A stretch of DNA of 64,000 bases from Albula goreensis (GCA_022829145.1 CM040747.1:41286613-41350612), one strand, 5' to 3'; positions 24,101 through 35,495 are shown, numbered from the stretch's first letter. Notes: generated by a model from the sequence alone, not told the origin. Program-made: numbers and translations.

Positions 24101-27100
24101 GATACCATTTAAATTTAGTTCAGATATTATGTTGTTGTTCCCATTTTAAAAAGTAATTACAATATGTTCACCTTCTTCCAGCCATTTATGGCACCTTGCT
24201 TTTCAAATGAGCTAATTTAGTTCAGTTTTCTTCTGGTTTATATACATTGTATGTACTTCAAAATGCAATAATATTTATGATCAATTCATTTTCCTCCCTT
24301 TTTTTAGAACCTGGTTTCATTGCTAGGGTTTTACATCTCAAATTTTAGAAGATCCCAGTTAAGATCATACAATGTTTCTTGCTTTCCTTTTTTGACAGAA
24401 TTAATACATGCTATAATTTGATATCTAGTAGGCTCAAGTCCAAACAAAGAGGTATTATGTTTCCAGTAAGAGTGTCTTCTGTTTGGATGAACATCATAAG
24501 TACTAAAAGCTATTACAATAATGTTCTGGTCCAACAGTGGTTTTGGAACAACCTCTACTTTTACAATGTTAGGGCATAATGAATGTGATATAAACCATCA
24601 GTTGATCCTAGATTTAGATGGGCCAGTTTTATTACTCCAAGTAACCATTTGATCAGGGTTCCTGACTCTTAAAATGCTGGTTGGGTCAAACATAGACATC
24701 ATATTGGTTAAGGAGGTGTGATTACAGTTTTGTTGTGGCCTGGAAGGTCATAAATCCATGTAATTTAGGGCTAGTTTAAAATCCCCACCTAATTAAATGT
24801 TCAGATTAGGATTGATTTCTCAGACTTCATTATGAATAGCATCTAGGAAATAATTATTTCACTTTTTATGGCTGTCACCATAAATATTCCCAGGCAAATA
24901 AACAATTCCAAAACCGACCATCTGTAGTGAAAACTGCTAAGTCATAATGACCTGCAGGGTTGAGATTAGATAAAATAATTTATAGTTATGTTTTTAAAAA
25001 GAAGCCCAGTTGAGTATTGAATTCTTTCAATAATTCATTGACCATCCCTTGACTGTTGGTGAGATTCTCCTGTAATTCGTCCAAGTACGTTTTCAGATGA
25101 TCCAGCCAATTGTTACAGGCGGGCCATTTCTTACTGAGATCTCATGTTGTCCCTTTAAGAATTCCAGGAGATCCGATTTGTCCCAAATGAGCCTGTTATG
25201 ATGCTATATACTTTTTGTTAAAATTATACATTTTAGATAATAATCTTGAATAATGTTAGATTTACTACGTCCCTTAAAAGCACTTTGGCTTGTTTGGATA
25301 CAATGTTTAACGAGGGCTGACATTGTTTAATGAACGAGAGAGTGGTTTGACTCTGTGACCCGGAGAGTGATAAGTGAGTGAGTTGGATCGACGCTATTTC
25401 CAGTGAGGTTTGTGCGCGCAGTTCGGCGGCGTCTGGTAAATCCTGGAAGCGGATCTCCCAAAACTCATCCACTCCACTCGCATATTGTTTTTTTCCCCCA
25501 CGGTTTTCTTTTCCTTGTTCATCCTTAACCAACTAAATTGTGCGACAACGTGACGCTCAGCCCAGACTGTCGGGATCTTTTAGTAAACCCTGAACAAACT
25601 GATTGCTGGGGGCAGCGAACTGTTGCCTTCGCAATTCCAAGACCGGGCTGTCCGTCCTTGGTGACAAGAGTGAGCTAGACGCAGAACAAGAATCTCCGGC
25701 GTTGGGTACAAGCAGCGGAGGCAACGTCAGTCCTCTTTTCTTTCTTATTGTATTTAAACAAGTGGAGTGTATCAGCCGCAAGCCACTAAACTCAGCAACC
25801 TTCTAGCTAGCATTGACGAGTTTAAAGACAACCAGAGTAAGGTCAGGCATGCAGTATCAGCCCAGGGAGGCCGTGACACTATCAAGCCAGGAATATGTAT
25901 CCTGTTTTACCAGAAATATTTTGGATTCGACATCAATTGTAAGATATTTTTTTCATTATCATTTCTGATTGGAATGCCGGGCTTCTTTCTTTTGACGAGG
26001 AAAAGTTTGTTGGAGCTCTCAGTCCAGCAGGCTCCACTCGGACATTGTAGGCGATCACTCCAGTAACAGTGGAGTGCGCGAACTTGACTACTTTCAAGTT
26101 GAAAGTCTCTCGTCAAATGGATGTTTTAGAACACAACTGGTGGGCTAAATACGTGGCTACAGTATGAAACATTGATTGCATGCCGAATTTAACTATAATT
26201 TTCAAACCTACTTTACTGCTGTCTCATATGACCGTGTATGATTGAGTTTACTTTGTAAAGGTACCAGAGTCAGACATGACGGCGCCATTTTGAGTCCCTG
26301 TAGATTCACACATTGTAGCTCTGTGGAAACCCCTCATCACTCCATGAGGGACACAGCAAAATATTTTACTCGCAGTTACATTTATCCTAGTTACATAAAT
26401 TCACGTAATGGAACTTGACACAACTAGGGAAGAGACAATCAAGTCACAACTGAAGTCAACTTAGGCTATGTGTCAGTCGGCTAAATTATGGCAACTATAA
26501 GATTATAAAGCGAGACCTGTACAAAAACTATGTGAACTCAAAGCAAGGTTTTTACTAAAACCTGACATCGCCAACAGCCAAGTTGATTGGCAATTAGGCT
26601 CAAACAAGCAGTGGAGCTTACTTCTCCTGCCACAATAAGAGACTCAACAGAGAAGCTTTTCTGCCAGAGATTGAGAGGGAGGCCATGTACCAGCTACCAA
26701 GCAAACTTATTCTATTGGCGAGGTACGAGCTCGGATACCCACAAGGTATATGTTGAATAATCAGTTCTGTTTTACACCAAATTGGTGACTTTGACAGATG
26801 AAACGTTAATCTGGATGCAATTAGAAGCTTGTGAAGTTGAGCGACACAAACCGCGCACAGCCATAAGCTAGCGGTACCTCTGCAAAGCAGCGCTTCATTA
26901 TTATATCCTCACAATTGTTTTGGCGTGAATGTGTCGCCGCCTTTTCTCTGTGGAGGGGTGACAGCGCTCACTAGTGGACTCATTTAGTTACTGCAGCAGA
27001 GCTTAGAGAGGAGCCAAAGCATTTAGATACAGCAAAACTGTTCTGAATAAGGACCCCAATGGATCCAGCTTTGTGTGTTATTTCATTTCTGGATTTATGC

Positions 27101-28109
27101 AACTGAGTAATGCTACGGCTGTGTTGGTTTCCTTGTAAAACTGAGTATTATTGTTGTAGAGGTTCATTATTTTCAGTTACACGAAAGATGAGTGAACACA
27201 ACAAAAGATAAGAAAATGATGCACAGCCAAAATATTTACTTGCTTGTAACCCTAATCACAAAAGTTTGATGATTCAGATCTTAAAATTATATTTCAGCTA
27301 ATAAAGGGTTACACTGAATTTACTGGCACTCGGCATAGGGTTGTATATTTGTGAATTGGGTAATTCAGTGGTCCAGTGCCACAGAATTAATTTATGCCAG
27401 ATATATGACATTGACAGTGACAGTTTAATCATACTTAAAAATTTGGGTTTTATACAGACTAAAACCAATAACTATCAAAAAGTTTGATCACAGGTCATTG
27501 AGAAATGATCACCATCAGAACAGACACACTGCACTGCTGATCAGATGTGAACTAAAAACCCCCTTGCCTTCCTGTGACTACTCCAAAGAACCTTTAGATG
27601 TGTGATAATTTCTGCTTTTTTACTCTCATTGGAATGAAATACAAACTTTTCACAACTTGTCAATCTAACTCACTATTCACTCTAAAGACTGGAATTTGCT
27701 TTAATAATGAAATACAGTATAAAAGGATCTGATAACTCCATCCTTAGCCCGGCTGTCCACACTTGGCTCAGGGGCATGAGTAGGGCCATGAGTGAGGCTG
27801 AAAGCCCAGAGTTAGCCTGAAAAAGACTGTGGAAAAGGTAGCTGGGCCATTAGCCCCAAATTTTGACAGAACTGAATAGAGGAAAAGGGGCTATTTGGGT
27901 CAGAAGCACAGCTGTAGAACTGTCAGACTTGAGCAGGACATCTTATTCTCAGGTGTAAAGTGCTGCAGTTGGAGAGTGTAGCACAGACATTCTCCTCAGA
28001 GCATTGTAGATCTTACAATCCTCAATATCACTCTTTATCAGTGAGCACTATCAATACTACATTTAAAATATTAAGTGTTAAATATTAACACATCACCTCT
28101 TTCTTTCAG
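21169..28109. other. Intron between NACHT and first LRR exon, gene A
   Basis: About 6.9 kb, mostly mirrored in the right arm. It contains a decayed LINE (about 22900-25560, minus) and the leader-like motif at 21736-21796. Short frames at 21275 and 21793 recur in the right arm but show no known domain. I see no further exon of the NLR. Confidence 0.6.
22900..25560 (-). mobile_element. Decayed LINE (L1-type endonuclease remnant)
   Basis: Read on the minus strand, 24331-24800 gives endonuclease-like pieces: a GGDF motif, then WSNKTGPSKSRIN, WFIS, and a later HSYWKHNTSLF. This is the order of an L1-like apurinic endonuclease C-terminal half, broken by stops and frameshifts. The frame at 25532-25233 (ending in DEFWEIRFQDLPDAAELRAQ) lies upstream on the same strand and may be its first ORF or 5' region. 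The same element is mirrored at about 51440-53000, so insertion predates the inverted duplication. Confidence 0.55.
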
Positions 28110-28370
28110 ACTCGGTAGCTGTGGTCTTACAGAGGAGTCCTGTGAAATTGTGGCCTCAGCTCTCCAGTCATCAAACTCACCTCTGAGAGAGCTGGACCTC
28201 AGCTACAATAACCTGGGAGGTTCAGGAGTGAAGCTGCTCTGTGCTGGACTGAAGAGTCCAAACTGTAAACTACAGACACTGGACCTCAGCTACAATAACC
28301 TGGGAGATTCAGGAGTGAAGCTGCTCTGTGCTGGACTGAAGAGTGCAAACTGTAAACTACAAACACTGGG
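28110..28370 (+). CDS. Gene A LRR exon 1 (three repeat units)
   Basis: 261 nt between TTTCTTTCAG and CTGGG|GTGAGT. It takes one base and leaves two, matching the NACHT exon end. It encodes ribonuclease-inhibitor-type LRRs ([51 protein letters not shown]). The usual exon is 174 nt, as in the right-arm copy at 48553-48726. Here an extra 87-nt unit (one LRR) has been added by a nearly perfect internal tandem duplication. Confidence 0.95.
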
Positions 28371-29420
28371 GTGAGTAGTGCTGTGTACTTTGTGACCTTT
28401 AGTAAATAGAGTTAGTGATTTTGGCTCCATACAGAGAAACCTTAAACAGCTCCCCTCAATCAAACTTCTTCTCTCTCCAGCCTTCCTTCCTTTGTCCACA
28501 TTGGTCCCATCCCTCTCTTCTTACTCCTCTATCACAGCAAAGTAAAGCAGGATAAAACCCCATGAGTCTTAGAGTTGCCAGCTGTGTGGTTCCTGACCAG
28601 AATTATCTTGTGTTGAAGTTCAGTGTGAAAGTGGGATTATGTGTGTGTGTTCTATCCATAGACTAGTGTCGAGACAGCAACATGCATTTTATGGTTATTT
28701 ACCCTGCTCCCTTCTTTTATGGTCCCTTGCCATGCACCCAGTCACGGCCTGACAGGGACAAATGGACTCCACCCCCTTGTAAATACCCCTGAATCAGTGA
28801 CCAAAGAGGCAACAGGCTTTTCAAGCATGGCAAGGAGCAGAGCTTTACTGAGAAACTAAAACGAAACACTTATGAGAGCCAAAATGGATGTACATTTGGG
28901 GTTACCAGTTAAAAGCGGAATTGGGTGTGGTACGACCCTCTTTGTTGTTGGTAAGCCCTAAGATTCCCCCAAATGTAGAATCCTTTAATAAACATGCCCA
29001 ACCACAGGGGGCTATCACCTGTCTCTCTCCCTCGGGCTCCTTCCCCTTCTGGAGCACGTGTGTATGTGTGTGTGTGTGCGCACGCGTACGTGCATGTGAG
29101 CAAGCGAGCGAGCAAACAGGTGTGTGTATGTGTGAGCGAGCAGGTTTACTTAAACTATCTTGGAGTTACTTGTTAGAACACCTGCAGAGCCTGCTGCATG
29201 TAGGTAGAAGATAGTTTGTCGGACGTGGCGTGCCCTTTTCTTGGTGATTCACATCAGCACTGAAGCTCTTATAATTTGCAGAGCTTTACATGGGGAGAGG
29301 GAGATTAGACCCTGATTAGATAGCTATTCTATCATTCCCTGATGAGTATCTTTGTAAATTTTCCCATTTTCTGAGCAATCAGTAATTAATTTGAACAACA
29401 TTCTCCAGGCTCATATTTCA
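28371..29420. other. Intron, no gene; GT-rich microsatellite near 29063-29090
   Basis: The first 185 bases match the right arm, after which the inverted homology ends. A short TGTG/CGCG alternating tract lies near 29060-29095. No exon is recognised. Confidence 0.6.
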
Positions 29421-29439
29421 AACATTAGGCAGCACATCA

Positions 29440-31470
29440 TTTCAAGGTGCTTTATTGGCATGACACGGGCTGTGTTGCCAAAACAAATGGTACAGTTAAC
29501 ACAATAACAGAACAATTAACACAATTAATAATGGGGAAAAAGGAACAAACATGAATGCATACAATGAATGACTATTAACTAACATTTATACATTTATTAT
29601 ATTCCTGCACTGGTGACAGGCTGCTACATATACAGCAGCCAGGGAGGCTGTGTGTCCTTCACCCAGTAAGATTGGTAATTGTCTCTCCACAGGGAGTGTT
29701 TCAAAATTTGGATATATTCTTTAACATTTTTCATGGAAGTCTTTGTGAATTTTTGTGTAATTTGTGCAGTATAGGAGGAAGTGTAGCTCTGTCTCAGCCT
29801 CACCTGTCTCACAGTGATCACATATCCTCTCCTCTTTAGGATGCCAGGTTTGCTTGTGTCTGCTTGTTTCAATGGCCAGGCTGTGATCACTTAATCTGTA
29901 TTTGGTGAGGATCTGTCTCTGCTTCATATGTCTGACAGTGGAGAGATATTCTGCCAGTTTGTAATTTTAACACAGCTTACATACCCTCCTTTCCGGGAAC
30001 ATGCGTCGCACACCCACATGCTTCCAGTTGGAGTCGGTCACGAAGGCAGTGTCTGTGGATGGGGCCACTGTGTGTCTGGGGTGGTCAGTGTGTTTGGGTC
30101 GTGCCACATGATTAGGGGGTGTCGTGTGATTGGAGGGTGTAGTGTGATTAGGTGGAGGGTGTAGTGTGATTAGGGGGTGTAGTGTGATTGGGGGTGTAGT
30201 GTGATTGGAGGGTGTAGTGTGATTAGGGGGTGTAGTGTGATTGGAGGGTGTAGCGTGATTAGGGGTGTAGTGTGAGTGATGTGTCTTGGGGAAGGAACTG
30301 GTCTGTTTTTCCTGGAGGTGGGTGAGGGGGTGCGTGTAGCTCATTTAGATATGGGGATAGGAATGGGTGTGGTCTTTCTGGGGAGGGGGGTGGTTGCAGC
30401 CTGTCTGGGGGAGGGGGTGGGCATGACTGATTTAGGGGAGGGGGGTGTTATGTATGAGGGGGTTGTACGGCCGAGTGAAGCCGTGGGTGGTGCCAGGGCT
30501 TGAGGAGGGGCATTCTGTTGTGTTACCTCGGTTTTTTCATTTGTGGCACGATGCGCAGGGTGTCCCAAATGGTCTGGGCTTCCCTTTTAGTCTCATGCAT
30601 TGATTGTTTATCTCTTGAGGACAAAACAACATGAGTATGAATACAGGGGTGGAAGTTGTGTAAGAAGAGAGATTTGAAAGTTTGACTCTCTTCTATACCT
30701 GGCTTGTCTCTACCCTGTATTTAGACATACTGTAGCAACATATATTATTTTTTTTGCAATTGGCCGTGATGCAGTTCTCATGCACCATGTCCATTCCATG
30801 CTGTGGAAGATGTTTTGTTTAGTTTATTGTATTTCCAGGCTTGCCCATCCCTAGTGAGAGGTAACTGTAGTGAAACACAGTTTGTGTTCCCTGTGTGGAG
30901 GGGACAAATCATACGATTATCAGAAGATTCGTGCTGAGATCTTCTGGTCCCCCCTTTGGAAGGGTGCAGGATTAAAGACCTGAATAGACTGAAAGGTTTT
31001 GGTTAGAGGAAGTAGAAGAATGATGTTCAGAGCAGCCTGAGTCACAAGTAGACCCCCCTTTCCCCTTTTCACTGTGTGAAGAGTGAGATATCAGCACATA
31101 GTCTGATGTGGTTTCCACTGAAACACTGCTTAGTGAATTAGAGTACGACCTGAGGTCAGCAAGACCGAATATTGGACCCAGATCAGAAGGCAAAGTGTTC
31201 CTGTGCACCTGGTTATATGTTGCTCCTTGCAGAATTGAGGTGAGTGGGGATGAGACATTAACCGCTGAAAGAAAAGAAGGGGCATCATGTGACTGCAGTA
31301 CTGCAGAGTGTTCACTTTTAAGATGGAAAAATTCCTCTCTGTAGGAGCAGAGATCTGATTTGGCAGAATGCAAATCATCTAGATACTGCAGAGCTTTTTT
31401 GCTAAAGGTTTGTAGATATTGGAGACATTTGCAAAGGAGGGCAAGGCTGGCTTGCCTTGAGAGAGCCAAG
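29440..31470 (-). mobile_element. Internally deleted non-LTR retrotransposon
   Basis: On the minus strand, 29927-29721 encodes a CxxC...H...C knuckle region (KYRLSDHSLAIETSRHKQTW, then CDHCETGEAETELHF), as at the C-terminal end of many fish LINE ORF2 proteins. The 3' end at about 29440-29480 has the usual 'CCAATAAAGCACCTTGAA' tail. Just upstream (30344-29967) is a Pro/Thr-rich stretch and VTDSNWKHV, resembling the esterase-like start of LINE ORF1. So the reverse-transcriptase core is missing. The 165-codon frame at 31469-30972 is on the same strand and may be further 5' sequence, but I do not recognise it. Confidence 0.5.
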
Positions 31471-31499
31471 ACAGAACATGACTATGTATTATTCAGTTC

Positions 31500-32535
31500 A
31501 AATTAGGTTAAGGGCAATTTAATAATACCATTAAATTTCAGAGGTACTGAAGATGTTGGTATGCCAGGAAAATGACCAAATGGACAATTATTTTCATGAT
31601 TCAGAGATAATAATAATGATTGTTCATAATCAATTAAAGGTGTCTCTTATGGTGATTTGAATGATTAAGGGTGATTAATAATACCAATAATGAATAACAA
31701 TGCTTTTCTTCAAGTTTGAGTGGAATTGTCAATGTGTTACCAAAGGGAATTCACAGCCACAGTGTAAGCTTTGTTTGCTGTAACTTGATTAAACTGCAGT
31801 AGACAGTGGTGTTTGAGAACATGTGCATCATCTAGTGGTCAATGTGGGAAGTGCACTGATTTAAGTTAGAAGCTGCTTGAATAGGGGCCCCATTATCTGT
31901 TTTGTCAGGAGCCTCACTCCCTCCTTCTTCTCCAGGGGCCCCACTCTCTGCCTGTTTTCCACAATTGCCTAGCATTTGTCTTTCTAAAAAAACATTAAAT
32001 ACAGCCACATAATATGACCACAACACATTGAATATGCCAAAATCTATCCTCACACATGTGGGCACCACAAAAGAGTACCTTTCCTATTCTGCACATGGGA
32101 AGCAGAAAATATGAGGATAATGCTGTTCCTCACAAAGGCTCCAGTTAAATGCAGGTGAAGTGTATGCAGTGCAAGAACAAACAGATAACACAATATGTTC
32201 AACTTAACAGTCCCGGCACAAGGCACCAATTAAAAGTAATCAGTCTCATAAAATGACTTAAGCCATAACCTTTAATTTCAAAAATGTATTAAAATTACAC
32301 TATGAATGACAAGCCAACAGGAATTACCATACCCTTTTAACAATACAATTATTGATAATTCGTATTGGGGATCTAACTAGTTTTTGAAGGCTTTGTTCTA
32401 TGAATAGAATGGCTACAGTAAATTTTAAGTGGTTACAACACAGACAACCAGTTATAAATACAAAGGTTTATGATAATGATAAAAATATGTGTATGAAAGC
32501 GAATCTGAGTGCATGTAGATGACATAGTCAGAACA
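31500..32535. other. Intron, nothing recognised
   Basis: AT-rich intronic sequence of gene A; no exon, RNA gene or clear repeat. Confidence 0.5.
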
Positions 32536-32537
32536 TA

Positions 32538-32539
32538 GA

Positions 32540-32570
<31 letters not shown>

Positions 32571-32911
32571 CCACAGGCTGGGTTGGTGTATATTTATAGT
32601 GTATGTGTGTTTGTGTGAGTGTTTTCTCCACAGGCTGGGTTGGTGTGTATTTATAGTGAGTGTGTGTGTGTTCTCTCCACAGGCTGGGTTGGTGTATATT
32701 TATAGTGTGTGTGTGCTCTCTCCACAGGCTGGGTTGGTGTATATTTATAGTGTGTGTGTGCGTGTTTTCTCCACAGCCTGTGTTGGTGTATATTTATAGT
32801 GTGTGTGATTGTTCTTTCCGCAGGCTGGGTTGGTGTATATTTATAGTGTGTGTGTGTTCTCTCCGCAGGCTGGGTTGGTATATATTTATAGTGTGTGTGT
32901 TCTCTCCACAG
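32538..32911 (+). repeat. Minisatellite of eight iterated 3' splice sites
   Basis: Units of 43-57 bp, each containing a TG run, a pyrimidine tract, CCACAG or CGCAG, GGCTGGGTTG (the first bases of the LRR exon) and GTGTATATTTATAG. AG dinucleotides fall at 32576, 32633, 32682, 32727, 32776, 32823, 32868 and 32911. Only the last precedes the complete exon. One unit (32776) reads AGCCTGTG instead of AGGCTGGG. The repeat therefore copies the intron/exon junction itself. Confidence 0.9.
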
Positions 32912-33085
32912 GCTGGGTTGCTGTAATCTCACAGAGGGCTGCTGTGATGATCTGGCCTCAGTCCTGCATTCTCCCCACTCAGAGCTGAGAGATCTGGAGC
33001 TCAAAGACAACGAGCTGCAGGATCGAGGAGTGAGAGCGCTCTCTGCTGGACTGGAGGACCCACTATGTAAACTGCAGAGACTGGG
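32912..33085 (+). CDS. Gene A LRR exon 2
   Basis: 174 nt between CTCCACAG and CTGGG|GTGAGT, the usual size and phase for NLR LRR exons. It encodes two LRRs ([47 protein letters not shown]). It follows the iterated acceptor array, so alternative acceptor choice is conceivable. The frame is intact. Confidence 0.93.
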
Positions 33086-33467
33086 GTGAGTAACAAACAC
33101 AAACCCCCTCTTTCATGAAGGGCTCAAATGGGACTAAATATCCGACAAATCTTAATAATGACTCAAGCTAAACCTTTCTGTTCACTTTGCACAGTCAATC
33201 TGTGATGTTAAAATGTGTTTTTCCAATAGCAATTTCAGTGTTCGTAAGGGAATAAAATACTGAATTGTCACTTTTGAAAATTATTAATTCAGTATTTCAA
33301 TATAAATGACATACTTCCAATTATAGACAACAAAGAAGTAAATGAATCAGTCCCACTTATTAAAATAATGATAATAAGGTGTATACGACTAATTCCACAG
33401 CCCTGTCATGTTATATTTAGATTCTGTAAGGTGTGTTTGTCCAGAGCTGGTCTCCTTCTCTCTGCAG
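33086..33467. other. Intron between LRR exons 2 and 3
   Basis: Nothing recognised apart from the acceptor TCTCTGCAG at its end. Confidence 0.6.
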
Positions 33468-33629
33468 GCTGTCAGGCTGTCGAGTCACAGAGAGAGCTTG
33501 TGATTCTCTGGCTTCAGCTCTGCGTTCAAACCCGTCACACCTGAGAGAGCTGGATCTGAGCTACAATCACCCAGGAGACTCAGGAGTGAGAGCGCTCTCT
33601 GCTGCTAAACTGGACACACTTACACTGCT
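33468..33629 (+). CDS. Gene A LRR exon 3 (short)
   Basis: 162 nt between CTCTCTGCAG and CTGCT|GTAAGTA. It encodes [20 protein letters not shown] and [19 protein letters not shown], then a shortened end (AKLDTLTLL). It is 12 nt shorter than the standard 174-nt unit, as expected for the last LRR exon before the VDHGGE linker. It takes one base and leaves two, which fits the next exon. Its donor region is triplicated downstream. Confidence 0.9.
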
Positions 33630-33740
33630 GTAAGTAAAGAGAGTTTCCACACTGCACCTCATAGACACACTGCTGTAAGTACAGAGAGTTTCCACACTGC
33701 ACCTCATAGACACACTGCTGTAAGTACAGAGAGTTTCCAC
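33620..33740 (+). repeat. 45-bp tandem repeat of a 5' splice site (three copies)
   Basis: The end of LRR exon 3 plus donor (CACACTGCT|GTAAGTA) and 29 more bases recur three times, with donor GT at 33630, 33675 and 33720. Use of the second or third donor would read through TAA in the first intron bases, so only the first keeps the frame. Confidence 0.9.
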
Positions 33741-33783
33741 ACTGTGTGTCACTCAGTCACTGTCTGTTCTGCTGTTACTACAG

Positions 33784-33830
33784 TGTGGACCATGGAGGAG
33801 AGAGCAGGAACAAACCAGGACCCAGGAAAT
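33784..33830 (+). CDS. Gene A linker exon (VDHGGE)
   Basis: 47 nt between GTTACTACAG and GGAAAT|GTGAGT, encoding VDHGGESRNKPGPRK. This short conserved exon joins the last LRR to the PRY/SPRY domain in many fish NLR and TRIM-like genes. It takes one base and leaves one, matching the next exon. Confidence 0.9.
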
Positions 33831-33984
33831 GTGAGTCTGTCAGCACTGAACACTCACTCCCTCCATTTCCTCTCCTCCCTCTCTCCCTTTCTTTCACATC
33901 TATTTTCAACTCTTTTTTCCAGTCCCTCTCTTCACCATTCTCTCTTTCACGCTCAGACAGAAGTCTGTCCATACATACAGCATT

Positions 33985-34200
33985 GTGTGTGTGTGTGTGT
34001 GTTTCTCATGGTCATTGAGTTGTTTGTGTTTGTTTGCAGATGGTGTTTCCAAACATTCACCCAGATTTAGACACCTACACATAAACACACACAAACAGCC
34101 CCACATACTCCGAACACACACATGAACACACTCACACAGAGGTGCACACACATACAAACACAACCCTGTTTCTCTCTTTCTCTTACACACACTCAGTCAC
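33985..34200. repeat. TG/CA-rich microsatellites in last intron
   Basis: A GTGTGTGTGTGTGTGTGT tract near 33985-34002 and CACACA-rich sequence from 34075 to 34200. Confidence 0.8.
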
Positions 34201-34256
34201 ACATGATGAGATGAATATTAATGATAATTAATCTCATTAATGTCTCTGGTTTGCAG

Positions 34257-34816
34257 ATGGCTGTCAGCTCACACTGGATCCAAACACAGCGAACAGAGAT
34301 CTGTCTCTGTCTGAGGGGAACAGGAAGGTGACACGCACAGAGAGAGAGCAGCCATATCCTGATCATCCAGAGAGATTTGATGGCTGGCCCCAGGTTTTGT
34401 GCAGGGAGAGTCTGTCTGAACGCTGCTGTTACTGGGAGGCTGAGTGGAGTGTGACTAAGAGGGGATGGGTTTATATAGCAGTGACATATAAAGGAATCAG
34501 CAGGAAAGGAGGGGGTTATGACTGTTTGTTTGGATGGAATAAAAACTCCTGGAGTCTGGAGTGCAATAAACACAGTTACTCTGTCTGTCACAATGAGAAT
34601 CAAACAGATATACCTGCACCCCTCTCCCCCTACCGCAGAGTAGGAGTGTGTGTGGACCGTCCGGCCGGCACTCTGTCCTTCTACAGCGTCTCTGACTCTG
34701 ACACACTGACCCTCCTGCACAGATTCCACACCAACTTCACTGAACACACACCCCTCTGTGCTGGGTTTGGAGTGTATGGATCTAACACCTCAGTTTCCCT
34801 GTGCCAACTGGAGTAG
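34257..34816 (+). CDS. Gene A terminal exon: PRY-SPRY (B30.2) domain
   Basis: 560 nt from a GTTTGCAG acceptor to a TAG stop, completing a TAT codon with the previous exon. It encodes about 186 residues: PRY core (LTLDPNTANRDLSLSEGNRK), then ERFDGWPQVLCRESL, YWEAEW, GWNKNSWSLEC, VGVCVDRPAGTLSFYSV and a C-terminal FGVYGSNTSVSLCQL. B30.2 domains bind protein ligands and are the common C-terminal sensor module of this fish NLR group. The frame is intact and of usual length. The many frames on the other strand are shadows. Confidence 0.95.
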
Positions 34817-35495
34817 TCACACACACACACACACACTTATACACTCTCCCTGTGACACATATTCACTCCAGCTCACACACTCACCCATAAAAACATGCTG
34901 TAATCCAAATGCACACATACACCTGTACTGCTACACAGCTACACACACACACACACATTCTCCATACACTGTAAAATACATGCACACACACACTCATAGT
35001 CTCAGATGTATCAACACACTCACACCGGAACTGCTACACACAAACACACTGATACAACTGCAAACACAGTAATTATAAGACTATATTTGCAGTTGACACT
35101 TCCACCCACACATAAACACACACACTCACCTATACATACATAGACACACTTACACAACAAAAAATGCATTTTCACTCACAAAAACAAACATACACATGCA
35201 CACATAACATGCACACACACTGACGTAAATATACACTCAACCAAATTCATAGCTCACACGCAAGCAGTATTTTATTTTTTTCACATATGTGCCTGTGGAA
35301 ACACACACATATTTGTACATAGATACAATAGGTAGGAGTAGAGGTAGGAGAGAGACACAGTTTCAGATGTCTCCAGTTTACCTCAGTACAAGTTCAATCC
35401 TGTATATAACAATATGGCTTTTTAGCAGGTTCATTTGAAGAACTATTGTGTGATCATGTTTTATTTTATTACAATAAAAGTATATTACAAATGTT
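34817..35495 (+). other. 3' UTR of gene A with CA microsatellites
   Basis: CACACA-rich sequence follows the stop, and the first good polyadenylation signal AATAAA is at 35473-35478. The cleavage site is inferred about 15-20 bases later. Confidence 0.6.
35473..35478 (+). terminator. Polyadenylation signal AATAAA of gene A
   Basis: Canonical hexamer about 660 bases after the stop, followed by GT-rich sequence (GGTGTGTG at about 35499), as expected for a downstream element. Confidence 0.6.

Larger units (their letters stand above)
11030..28556. repeat. Left arm of a large inverted duplication
   Basis: Matches the reverse complement of about 48369-63246. Anchors include 11040-11190 with 63040-63180, 11915-12170 with 62545-62750, 13390-13745 with 61270-61635, the linker exon, the NACHT exon, 21780-22050 with 53955-54215, 25230-25810 with 51440-51980, and the LRR exon with its 3' flank to about 28555. 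Homology breaks at 14853-19200 (minisatellite and the N-terminal exon region). Coding and intronic parts both match, so this is a segmental duplication rather than shared exons alone. Confidence 0.9.
5281..34816 (+). other. Gene A: NLRC3-like fish NLR with C-terminal B30.2, full gene span
   Basis: Span of a multi-exon gene built by joining GT/AG-bounded exons: 5281-5339, 7917-8027, 9720-9830, 14482-14537, (optional 18456-18566), 19170-21168, 28110-28370, 32912-33085, 33468-33629, 33784-33830, 34257-34816. Every junction is phase-compatible, and the sum without the optional exon is 3540 nt (1179 aa plus stop). Domain order is N-terminal fish motif repeats, FISNA, NACHT with winged-helix region, ribonuclease-inhibitor-type LRRs, PRY/SPRY. 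This is the architecture of the expanded fish NLR-C group, presumed cytosolic sensors or regulators. A pyrin exon, present in gene B, is absent. The linker donor (GTTTGA) is the weakest junction. The gene could be expressed or a recent pseudogene; RNA data would decide. Confidence 0.8.

Noticed and set aside
32542..33100. Repeat-derived ORFs (32542-32799, 32660-32926, and minus 33100-32651)
   Set aside because: They arise from the TG-rich acceptor array. Only the LRR exon 32912-33085 has splice-bounded domain coding.
33630..33722. Use of the second or third iterated donor as productive alternative splicing
   Set aside because: Reading past the first donor meets an in-frame TAA at once, so it would truncate the protein before the B30.2 domain.
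34193..34747. 184-codon minus-strand ORF over the B30.2 exon
   Set aside because: Antisense shadow of the PRY/SPRY exon.
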